From JADKCZ01 sp963786945 (GTDB taxonomy: Bacteria > Myxococcota > Myxococcia > Myxococcales > Anaeromyxobacteraceae), in the NCBI GenBank assembly GCA_963786945.1, contig CAWBAO010000001.1, forward strand, positions 124,001 through 188,000: 64,000 bases of DNA, read 5' to 3'. The position numbers and the translations under genes were made by a program. The notes under the pieces were generated by a model. That model was not told where the DNA came from and searched no databases. It saw nothing but the letters and a program-made list of their open reading frames with translations. How positions within the stretch are numbered: the first letter of the stretch is position 1; the number at the start of each line of letters is the position of its first letter. Positions 7,305 to 15,308 of this stretch are shown in pieces.

Positions 7305-8711
7305 ATGATCGAATCTGGACGCGACCTGCTGCGTCACCCGCTCAGCCTGGTCGGCGCGGCGCTGGCCACGGTCAGCGGCTCGATGGTGACGGCGCTCTTC
7401 CTGGCCTCGCTGGCCGGCTACGAGGGGAACCCCTACGTCGGGATGTTCACCTACGTCATCCTGCCCACCCTGCTGGTGGTCGGGCTGCTGCTCATCCCGG
7501 CCGGCGCCTGGATGGAGCGGCGGCGCCTGGTCCGGCTGGCGGCCAGCGGCGGCGTCGAGCCGCCGCTCCCGGTCGTCGACCTCAACTCGCCGCGCACCCG
7601 CAAGTTCGGCCTGGCCTTCCTCGCCCTCACCACCATCAACCTGCTGCTGCTCGGCGCCGCCAGCTACAAGGCGCTGGAGGTGATGGACTCGCCCGAGTTC
7701 TGCGGCTCGTGCCACTCGGTCATGGACCCGGAGGCCTCGGCCCACGCCCGCTCGCCCCACGCCCGGGTGACCTGCGTGAAGTGCCACATCGGCCCGGGGG
7801 CCAGCTGGTTCGTGAAGTCCAAGCTCTCCGGCACCTGGCAGCTGGTCTCGGTGACGTTCGACCTCTACCCGCGCCCCATCCCCACGCCGGTCGCCAACCT
7901 GCGCCCGGCCCGCGACACCTGCGAGCAGTGCCACTGGCCCACCAAGTTCGTGGGGGACCGGCTCAAGGTCATCACCCACCACGCCGACGACGCCGCCTCC
8001 ACGCCGCTCAAGACGGTGCTGGTGATCCACGTGGGCGGGTCGCAGGGCGTCACCAGCCGCGGCATCCACTGGCACGTCGACAAGGGCGTGAAGCTCCGCT
8101 ACCAGGCCGACCCGGGGCGCGAGAAGATCTCCGCCGTCGAGCTGACCGGCGCCGACGGCGCGCCGCAGCGCTGGGAGGCGGCCGGGGCGGCCGGCGCGGG
8201 CGGGACCTGGCGCGAGATGGACTGCATCGACTGCCACAACCGGCCGACCCACATCTACCGGACGCCCGAGGACGAGGTCGACGGCGCGCTCGCCGCCGGC
8301 CGGCTCGACCCCAGGCTGCCGTACCTCCGGCGCGAGGCCGTGAAGGCGCTGCGCGCGCCCTACCCCAGCCGGGAGGCCGCCGCCGCCGGCCTGCGCGAGT
8401 CGCTCCGCGCCTTCTACGCCAGCCAGCCGCCACCGGCCGGCGCCGGGGCCGGAACCGCCGCGCTGGTGGACGCGGCCGCGGCCGAGCTGGCCGTCATCTG
8501 GGGGCGCAACGTCTGGCCGCAGATGAAGATCGGCTGGGGCACCTACCCGACCTTCCTCGGGCACGAGCAGGCGCCGGGGTGCTTCCGCTGCCACGACGGC
8601 GACCACGCCACCCGCGAGGGCAAGGCCATCTCCGGCGACTGCGACCTGTGCCACACCATCCTGGCGCAGGACGAGAAGGACCCGGCCATCCTCAGGCAGC
8701 TGGCGCCCTGA
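7305..8711 (+). CDS. NapC/NirT-type hexahaem cytochrome c
   Basis: A 468-residue membrane-anchored c-type cytochrome. Two N-terminal helices (about residues 13-35 and 45-70) and a third at about 103-125 precede the haem domain. Six C-x-x-C-H motifs are visible in order: CGSCH, CVKCH, CEQCH, CIDCH, CFRCH and CDLCH. The CGSCHSVMDPE opening resembles the NapC/NrfH quinol-oxidising family. The role would be to carry electrons from menaquinol to periplasmic acceptors in anaerobic respiration. A GGGGGG ribosome binding site supports ATG 7305. It probably leads a run with the EXPERA gene 65 nt downstream. No cognate terminal reductase lies beside it, so its partner is unknown. Confidence 0.9.
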   Translation: MIESGRDLLRHPLSLVGAALATVSGSMVTALFLASLAGYEGNPYVGMFTYVILPTLLVVGLLLIPAGAWMERRRLVRLAASGGVEPPLPVVDLNSPRTRKFGLAFLALTTINLLLLGAASYKALEVMDSPEFCGSCHSVMDPEASAHARSPHARVTCVKCHIGPGASWFVKSKLSGTWQLVSVTFDLYPRPIPTPVANLRPARDTCEQCHWPTKFVGDRLKVITHHADDAASTPLKTVLVIHVGGSQGVTSRGIHWHVDKGVKLRYQADPGREKISAVELTGADGAPQRWEAAGAAGAGGTWREMDCIDCHNRPTHIYRTPEDEVDGALAAGRLDPRLPYLRREAVKALRAPYPSREAAAAGLRESLRAFYASQPPPAGAGAGTAALVDAAAAELAVIWGRNVWPQMKIGWGTYPTFLGHEQAPGCFRCHDGDHATREGKAISGDCDLCHTILAQDEKDPAILRQLAP

Positions 8712-8776
8712 GGCCGGCGACGGCGCGCCGGCCCTTCGCCGTACCGCGCGGCGGCCGGGTGCGGTATGCGATCGGC

Positions 8777-9286
8777 ATGCGCCGAGCCATCCCGCTGTCC
8801 CGCCGCCCCCTGGACGCCGCGCTGGTCGCCTTCTTCGCCGTCAACCTGCTGCTGGTCACCTACGTCATCAGCCTCGAGCAGATCGTCATCGCCGATCCCG
8901 CCGCCTTCACCCCGCCGCCCTGGCCGCCCGGGCCGGCGCTGAAGGTCATCCACTGGTACGAGCAGTCCTTCGACCCGCTGCTCTGGGCGCGGCCGGCCTG
9001 GTACCGGGCCACCATCTGGCTCGACTGCCTGGTCTTCGGCCCCTTCTACGCGGTGGCGCTCTACGCCTGGGTGAAGGGCAAGGACTGGATCCGCCTGCCC
9101 AGCATCATCTGGGCCTCGATCATGTTCACCAACGTCTTCATCATCCTCTTCGACGAGCTCAACGGGATCCACGCCGCCCCCCACCCGGCCGCGGTGGTGG
9201 CGGCCAACGCCGCCTGGCTGCTGGTGCCGTTCGTGGTGGTGGCGAGGCTCTGGCGCAGCGAGCACCCCTTCACGGAGGCGGCGTGA
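8777..9286 (+). CDS. EXPERA (emopamil-binding-like) membrane protein
   Basis: A 169-residue protein with about four membrane helices. The helix order and the conserved positions (HWYEQSFDPLL with tryptophan and glutamate, IWLDCLVFGPFY, and FDELNG) resemble the EXPERA/emopamil-binding domain shared by sterol isomerases and TM6SF/MAC30 proteins. In bacteria the function is not established; an isoprenoid or sterol-like lipid ligand is plausible. ATG 8777 is taken as start; GTG 8759 would add six residues. It overlaps the following SDR gene by 4 nt (GTGA), giving a probable operon with SDR and DUF1295 genes. The family call is moderately sure, the function unproven. Confidence 0.62.
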   Translation: MRRAIPLSRRPLDAALVAFFAVNLLLVTYVISLEQIVIADPAAFTPPPWPPGPALKVIHWYEQSFDPLLWARPAWYRATIWLDCLVFGPFYAVALYAWVKGKDWIRLPSIIWASIMFTNVFIILFDELNGIHAAPHPAAVVAANAAWLLVPFVVVARLWRSEHPFTEAA

Positions 9287-10080
9287 CGGCCTTCCGCGAC
9301 CGGTACGGCCCGTGGGCGCTGGTGGCCGGCGCCTCGGCCGGCCTGGGCGAGGCCTTCGCCCGCCGCCTGGCCGCCCGCGGCCTGCACCTGCTGCTGCTGG
9401 CCCGCCGCGCCGAGCCGCTGGAGGCGCTGGCCGCCGAGCTGCGCGCCCGCCACGGCGTCGAGGTGCGGACCGCCGCCTGCGACCTCGCCCGCGCCGACCT
9501 GCTCGAGGTGGTGACGCCGCTCTGCGCCGGCGCCGAGGTGGGGCTGCTGGTCTACAACGCCGCCGCCTCGGCCATCGGTCCCTTCCTCGACCAGCCGCTC
9601 CCGGCGCAGCTCGCCGTCCTCGACGTCAACTGCCGGGCCCCGCTGCTGCTGGCCCACGCGCTGGGCGGCCCCATGGCGCGGCGCGGGCGCGGCGGGCTGC
9701 TCCTCATGGCCTCGGTGGCGGGCGGCCAGGGCAACCCCTGGCTGGCCTCCTACGCCGCCTCCAAGGCCTTCGACATCGTGCTGGCCGAGGGGCTGTGGGG
9801 CGAGCTGCGGGAGCGCGGCGTGGACGTGCTGGCGGCGCGCGCCGGCGCCACCCGCACCCCGGGCTTCGCCGCCTCGCGGCCGCGGGGACGGGTGCCGCTC
9901 ATGGAGGCGGGCGAGGTGGCCGACCAGGCGCTGGCGGCGCTGGGGCGCGGCCCCACCGTGGTCACCGGCGCCCTCAACAAGCTGGCCGCCTTCCTCTTCA
10001 CCCGGGTGCTGCCGCGGCGCGCCGCCATCGGGGTGATGGGGCGCGCCACCCGCCGGCTCTACGAGGCCCCCGCCCCATGA
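9283..10080 (+). CDS. short-chain dehydrogenase/reductase (SDR)
   Basis: A 265-residue classical-type SDR. The cofactor loop is G-A-S-A-G-L-G near residue 16, a YNAA segment takes the place of NNAG, the catalytic Ser is in the LLMASVAG strand, and the active site is Y-A-A-S-K. It should use NAD(P)H to reduce a carbonyl or oxidise an alcohol. The GTG start at 9283 overlaps the upstream EXPERA gene by 4 nt, and its stop overlaps the next ATG (ATGA), so the three genes look co-translated. Neighbours with sterol-isomerase-like and steroid-reductase-like folds suggest a lipid ketone substrate, which is an inference. Confidence 0.87.
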   Translation: MTAFRDRYGPWALVAGASAGLGEAFARRLAARGLHLLLLARRAEPLEALAAELRARHGVEVRTAACDLARADLLEVVTPLCAGAEVGLLVYNAAASAIGPFLDQPLPAQLAVLDVNCRAPLLLAHALGGPMARRGRGGLLLMASVAGGQGNPWLASYAASKAFDIVLAEGLWGELRERGVDVLAARAGATRTPGFAASRPRGRVPLMEAGEVADQALAALGRGPTVVTGALNKLAAFLFTRVLPRRAAIGVMGRATRRLYEAPAP

Positions 10081-10958
10081 GCGCGGACCAGCCCCTGGCC
10101 GCCCACCGGCGCGTCCTCGTCGCCTGCGCCGCCGCCTACGGCCTGGCGCTGGTGGCGGCGCTCGCCACCGCCGCGGAGCTGGCCGGCCACCACCCGCTGC
10201 TCGTCACCGCCGCGGCCGACCTGGTGGGCACGCTGGTGGTCTTCGGCTTCAGCGTCGCCTTCGACAACTCCAGCCTCTACGACCCGTACTGGAGCGTGGC
10301 CCCCATCCCCATCGCGCTGGCCTGGGCGGCCGGGCCGCTCTCGCCGCGGGCCTGGCTGGTGCTGCTGCTGGTGATCGCCTGGGGGGTGCGGCTCACCGCC
10401 AACTGCCTCGCGCGCTGGCGCTCGCTGGCCGACGAGGACTTCCGCTACGCCGAGATCCGGGCCCGGACCGGCCGCCTCTACTGGCCCGCCAGCCTGGTCT
10501 CCATCCACCTCCTGCCCACCGCCTGGGTCTTCCTCGGCCTGCTCCCCGTCTATCCGGCGCTGGCCGGCCCGGGCGCGCCGCTCGGCTGGCTGGACCTGGC
10601 CGCGGCCCTGGTCACCGGCGGCGCCATCGCCGTCGAGGGGATCGCCGACCTGCAGCTGCGCCGCTTCCTGGCCCGGCGGCGCCAGCCCGAGGAGGTGCTC
10701 GACACCGGCCTGTGGGCGGTGTCGCGCCACCCCAACTACCTCGGCGAGGTGCTCTTCTGGTGGGGGCTCTTCCTCTTCGGGCTGGCGGCCGGGCCGGGCT
10801 GGGGCTGGACGGTGGTCGGGCCGCTCGCCATCACCGCGCTCTTCACCCTGGTGAGCGTCCCCTGGATGGACCGGCGCATGCTGGCCCGCCACCCGGCCTG
10901 GGCCGAGCGGCTGCGCCGCGTCCCGGCGCTGCTGCCCTTCCCGCGCTCCCGGGGCTGA
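10077..10958 (+). CDS. DUF1295 membrane protein (steroid 5-alpha-reductase-like C-terminus)
   Basis: A 293-residue polytopic membrane protein, about seven helices, of the DUF1295 family. The conserved LWAVSRHPNYLGEVLFWWG block near residues 213-231 is the NADPH-binding signature shared by steroid 5-alpha-reductases, sterol C14-reductases and isoprenylcysteine methyltransferases. The SVAFDNSSLYDPYWS segment near residue 60 is also typical of DUF1295. It therefore probably reduces or methylates a lipid in the membrane. ATG 10077 overlaps the SDR stop. The EXPERA-SDR-DUF1295 order is what suggests a lipid-tailoring set. Family is sure, reaction unknown. Confidence 0.85.
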   Translation: MSADQPLAAHRRVLVACAAAYGLALVAALATAAELAGHHPLLVTAAADLVGTLVVFGFSVAFDNSSLYDPYWSVAPIPIALAWAAGPLSPRAWLVLLLVIAWGVRLTANCLARWRSLADEDFRYAEIRARTGRLYWPASLVSIHLLPTAWVFLGLLPVYPALAGPGAPLGWLDLAAALVTGGAIAVEGIADLQLRRFLARRRQPEEVLDTGLWAVSRHPNYLGEVLFWWGLFLFGLAAGPGWGWTVVGPLAITALFTLVSVPWMDRRMLARHPAWAERLRRVPALLPFPRSRG

Positions 10959-10969
10959 CGGTTCCGCGC

Positions 10970-10975
10970 TATCCT
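10970..10975 (+). promoter_or_regulatory. -10-like box TATCCT, 10 nt before the glycosyltransferase GTG
   Basis: GCGCTATCCT is followed by ten C-rich bases and GTG 10986. The gap has no purine-rich ribosome binding site, so a nearly leaderless mRNA is likely. It would let the glycosyltransferase be transcribed apart from the DUF1295 gene 27 nt upstream. Confidence 0.42.
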
Positions 10976-10985
10976 CCCGCCCCCC

Positions 10986-12125
10986 GTGACCGCGCCCCGC
11001 CGCCTCCACATCGCCTACGCCATCGATCTGTTCGAGGGCGTCAAGACGGGCGGCGTCATCTCGGCGCAGCGCTTCGTCAAGGCGCTGCGCGAGCGGCACG
11101 ACGTCACCGTCCTCGCCGGCGGTCCGAGCCGCGACGGGCTGGTGGGGCTGCCGCAGTTCACCATCCCGCCCTTCGGCAAGGTGATGCGCCAGATGGGCTT
11201 CATCTTCGCCTGGCCGACGCGCGCCGCCATCGAGCCGGTGCTGCGCCGCGCCGACGTGCTCCACGTCCAGTTCCCCTTCTGGCTCGGCATCCGCGCCGCC
11301 GCCCTGGCGCGCCGGCTGGGGACGCCGGTGGTGGCGGCCTCGCACCTGCAGCCCGAGAACATGTTCCACAACGTCGGGATCCGCTCCGACTGGCTGAACG
11401 ACCGGACCTGGCGCTTCTTCATCGCCGCGCTCTACGGCAAGGCCGACCACCTGGTGGTCCCCACCGCCTTCGGCCTCACCGAGCTGCGCCGCCACGGCCT
11501 GGCCGTCCCGGCCGACGTCGTCTCCAACGGCATCCCGCCGCAGTTCCACCCCGGCCCCGGCCAGCGCCGCCCGGCCCACCGCGGCCGCTTCGTGGTGCTG
11601 GCGGTCTCCCGGCTGGCGCGGGAGAAGCGCATCGACGTGCTCATCGAGGCGGTGCGCCGGGCCCGGAACGCCGCCCGCATCCAGCTGGTCATCTGCGGCG
11701 CCGGGCCGGAGGAGGCCCGGCTGCGCCATGCCGCCGCCACGCTCCCCACCCCGGCCGAGTTCCGCGTGGTCGAGGTGGACGACGTGCCGGACGTGCTGCG
11801 GGCCGCCGACCTGCTGGTGCACGCCTCCGAGATCGAGCTGGAGGGGATGGCGGTGCTGGAGGCGCTGGGCACCGGGCTGCCCACGCTGGTGGCCGACGCC
11901 CCCTTCAGCGCCGCCGCCCGGCTGGCGATCGGCGACGAGTTCCGCTTCCCCGCCGGCGACGCCACGGCGCTGGCCGCCCGCCTCGACGCGCTCGTCGAGC
12001 AGCCGGAGCGGCTGGCGGCGGCCAGCCAGGCGGCCCTCCACGCCGCCGAGGGGCTCCGGCTCTCGGCCTCGATCGCCAGGCTGGAGGCCATCTACCAGCG
12101 CGTGGCCCGGCCGCCGCGCGGGTGA
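10986..12125 (+). CDS. glycosyltransferase family 4 protein
   Basis: A 379-residue GT-B fold retaining glycosyltransferase (GT4). The N-domain carries LFEGVKTGGVISAQRFVKAL, with the glycine-rich acceptor loop, and DVLHVQFPFWLG. The C-domain carries VLAVSRLAREKRID, the usual start of the donor domain, and the E-x7-E-type motif in ASEIELEGMAVLEALGTGLP. It transfers an activated sugar to a lipid or polysaccharide acceptor, probably a glycolipid given the lipid genes next door. Cytoplasmic, with no signal peptide. The GTG start agrees with the -10-like box upstream. No other polysaccharide genes lie nearby, so the product is not known. Confidence 0.9.
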   Translation: MTAPRRLHIAYAIDLFEGVKTGGVISAQRFVKALRERHDVTVLAGGPSRDGLVGLPQFTIPPFGKVMRQMGFIFAWPTRAAIEPVLRRADVLHVQFPFWLGIRAAALARRLGTPVVAASHLQPENMFHNVGIRSDWLNDRTWRFFIAALYGKADHLVVPTAFGLTELRRHGLAVPADVVSNGIPPQFHPGPGQRRPAHRGRFVVLAVSRLAREKRIDVLIEAVRRARNAARIQLVICGAGPEEARLRHAAATLPTPAEFRVVEVDDVPDVLRAADLLVHASEIELEGMAVLEALGTGLPTLVADAPFSAAARLAIGDEFRFPAGDATALAARLDALVEQPERLAAASQAALHAAEGLRLSASIARLEAIYQRVARPPRG

Positions 12126-12267
12126 CGGCTGCCGGGGGGGCTCGAGACGCGGTGCGGCAATGGCCCCGCGACCTCGCACGCCCCCGGGACTTGACCGCCC
12201 GTGTCTCTCCCATTAGGGCCCATCCACGCTGGGTACGCGCCCGGAGGGGGCGCAGTCGGGGGATGCG

Positions 12268-15254
12268 ATGCGCAAGGGATCCAGGCTTCTCGCGGCGAGC
12301 GCCCTGCTCGCGGCCACCCTCACCGGTTGCTCCTCGAGCGATCCCCCCGCTCCCACCCCCCCGACCTCCGCGTCCGGGACGGTCGGCACGGCGGGAGGCC
12401 AGGTCTCGCTCCCGGACGGGGCGGCCATCACGGTCCCGGCCGGCGCGCTGGGGAGCCCGGTCCAGGCCGGGCTGGCGCGTGACGCCACCGGGGCCCCGCC
12501 ACTGCTGGCCGGCTTCAAGGCGCTCTCCGACGTGTACCAGTTCACGCCGCACGGGACGGCTTCGAGCCTCCCGGTCTCGCTGGCCCTGCCCTTCGATGCG
12601 GGCCGGCTCCCGCCGGCGCCGGGCCGCAGTTCCTGCTCGCCGAGCAGGGTGGTCCCTGGACCATCCTCTCCGGCACCTCGGTCCAGTCGGGCCGGCTGGT
12701 GGCCCCGAGCCTCAACTTCTCCTACGGCTGGGTGGTGTACGACGGGCTCCCGGCGCCACGCGTCACGCTCTCCATCGCGGGCCCGCCAACCTCCCCCGCT
12801 GGCCGGCGCCGGGGCCGCTCTCGGCGCCGCTGGTGGACCAGCCCACCACGATCACGGTGCGGGCCCAGGTCCAGCCCGGCGCGGGGTCGGGCCTCCGTTA
12901 CACTGCACGGCCACGCCGGACCTCCAGCTCGAGCGCACCGCGTCCGCCAGCGCCGGCGGCCCGTGGATCCCCGTCGCCACCCAGGCCAGCGCAGGGACGG
13001 CCGACTTCCAGGTGCCGGTGGACGCGCCGCAGAGCGGCTGGCTCCACTTCCGCGTCCTCTTCTACTGCACGCTGTGACCCGCCGGGCTCGTATGCGGACG
13101 GCCCGCCCATGCCCTGATTCATACGGCTACGCCTGGGTGCGGGTGGAGATTGGCCCGCCCGCCGTGCCGGTCATCACCTCGCAGCCCGCCTCCACCACCG
13201 TCCAGGAGGGGCAGTCCGCCAGCTTCGCCGTCGCCGCGACCGGCGGCTTCCTCGCCTACCAGTGGCGGAGCAGCGGCGATGGCGGGGCCACGTTCCAGGA
13301 CATCCCCGGGGCGACCCAGGCCAGCTACACCACGCCGCCCACCTCGCTCTCCGAGGACGGCACGCGCTTCGCCGTGGTGGTCTCCAACTCGGCCGGCTCG
13401 GTGACCAGCGCCCCGGCCACGCTCGGGGTGGTCACCGGGACGCCGCCGGCGCAGGGCCTCTGCATCGGCTCCACCTCCGCGGGCTGGTGCTGGGTCGAGC
13501 CCACCCCCCAGGGCAACCCGCTCTGGGATGTCACCTGGAGCGGCGACGTCGCGGTCGCCGTGGGGGAGGCCGGCACGGTGATGCGCCGGCCCCTCGGCGG
13601 GGCCTGGGAGGCGAGGCCCGGGCCGGACCGGGACACCTGGCACCGGGCGGTGGCCTCCTCGGAGCCCGGCGTCCTCCACCGCCTCGCCGAGCGCTTCTCC
13701 TCGCCCAGCGAGGAGATCCAGAGGAGCACGGACGGTGGCCTGACCTGGACGCAGCAAGCCGCCCCCGGCTGGGGCGTCTACGCCCTCGCCTTCGCCGACG
13801 CCTCCACGGGGATCGCGGTCGGGAGCGACATCTACCGGACCGACGACGGAGGCTCGACCTGGACTCACGTCGCGGCCGGGACACTGCAGGGGCTCAGCGA
13901 CGTCGCCTTCGCCAGCGCCACGGTCGCCGTGGCGGTCGGAGGCGCGGACCTCTGGCGCTCGGACGACGGCGGCGTGACCTGGGGCCCGCTCGTCACGGGC
14001 GAGATCGACTTGCGCGCCGTGGCCTTCGGAGACGCCACCACGGGCCTCATCGCCGTGGGGCTCCCCGCCGCCGGGCCCTCGAACCTCCTGCTCAGGACCA
14101 CCGACGGCGGGCTCACCTGGACGCCGGTGCCGCTCCCGGACTGGCCGTGGGCGGGCTCCGCCCCGACCGGGATGTCCGACGTGGGCTTCATCGACGCGAC
14201 CCACGCCGTGGCCATCTCCGACTTCGGCGCCGTGTTCCGCTCCGGCGATGGCGGCGCGACCTGGTCCGCGCCAGAGGCGCCGTTCGGACTGCACCAGGGC
14301 CCTTACCGCCTGGCCCTGCGGTCCAGCGGTGACGGCGTGGCCGTCAGCCCGACCGGGCTCGTGGTCGCGACCGCCGACGGAGGCGTCACCTGGACGCGCG
14401 AGGCCGGCGGGGCGCTGGAGGATTCCCTGTACGCGGTGCGCTTCCGGGATGGGGTCGGGGTCCGCGCCGGCGGTCCCTGGCTTCGCCGCTCGACGGACGG
14501 CGGGGTCACCTGGTCCGAGGTCGGGCCCGCCGCGCTCTACGACGTCGCCTTCGCCTCCGCCACCGAGCTCGTCGCGGTGGGCGCGCTGGGCAGGATGGCG
14601 CGCTCGGCGAATGGCGGCCTCGACTGGTCGACCTTGCCGGAGGTGAGCATGTCGACGCTCTACGGCGTCGACTTCGCGACCGCCACCACGGGCGTCGCGG
14701 TGGGCCAGGGCGGCACCATCCTGCGCACCACCGATGGCGGCGCGAACTGGAGCCCGGTCGTGAGCGGCACCAGCACCGACCTGTACGGGGTCCGGTTCGC
14801 CAGCGCGACCCTCGGCTTCGCCGCCGGACTCGACGCGACGCTGCTGCGCACCGCCGACGCCGGGATCACCTGGTCGCCGGTGAGCGTCTCCGGCGCGCCG
14901 GCGGGCGACCTGCTGCGGCGGCTGGACTTCGTCTCGGCCACCACCGGCGTGCTGGCGGCCGGCTCGGGGCTCTACCGGACCACGGATGGAGGGCTCGGCT
15001 GGGCCCCGGTCTTCGCCTCGCCGTTCGGCGGGATGAGCGACGTCGACTTCTGGAGCGCCCAGGACGGGATGGCGGTGGGGGCCGGCGGGACGATCGCGAT
15101 CACCGGCGACGGGGGAGCGACGTGGACGCTGGTCATCCAGCCCGTCTCGGTCCAGCTCTCGGGCGTGGCGTGGGTCGACGCGAGCACGGTGGTGGCGGTG
15201 GGGGACGCCGGCGCCGTCCTGCGCAACAGCTCCGGGGGCCTCGCCGTGCCCTGA
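12268..15254 (+). pseudogene. secreted lipoprotein with Ig-like domain and 12 BNR/Ycf48-like repeats (5' part frameshifted)
   Basis: Starts at ATG 12268 with a lipoprotein signal peptide (MRKGSRLLAAS to LTGC) and a ZU5-like SLPDGAAITVPAGAL segment. The coding sense then hops between all three frames: near 12628, 12780-12797, 12900, 13075 and 13115. From 13116 it is clean for 2.1 kb: an Ig-like domain (PVITSQPASTTVQEGQ) and twelve beta-propeller repeats of the type L-R-T-T-D-G-G-x-T-W. The first three breaks each look like one lost base, for example in GGG and CC runs. The restored protein would be about 990 residues, on the cell surface. BNR/Ycf48-like propellers bind protein or sugar partners; no enzyme residues are seen. 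True decay is possible, but indel error is the simpler reading. Confidence 0.7.
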
Positions 15255-15263
15255 CGGCGACGG

Positions 15264-15303
15264 GCGCGACGCGACCCCGCCCGGCCCGGCGACCGCGTCG
15301 CGC
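15264..15303. terminator. hairpin between convergent genes, 10-bp perfect stem
   Basis: GCGCGACGCG at 15264-15273 pairs exactly with CGCGTCGCGC at 15294-15303, with a GC-rich 20-nt loop. It fills the 54-nt gap between the BNR lipoprotein and RND exporter genes, which converge here. No T-tract follows, so it may only stabilise ends or act with Rho. Confidence 0.4.
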
Positions 15304-15308
15304 TCCTC

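Noticed and set aside
12126..12267. TTGACC at 12191 with TTAGGG at 12213 as a promoter for the BNR lipoprotein gene
   Set aside because: Spacing of 16 nt is possible but the -10 match is poor; not strong enough to list.
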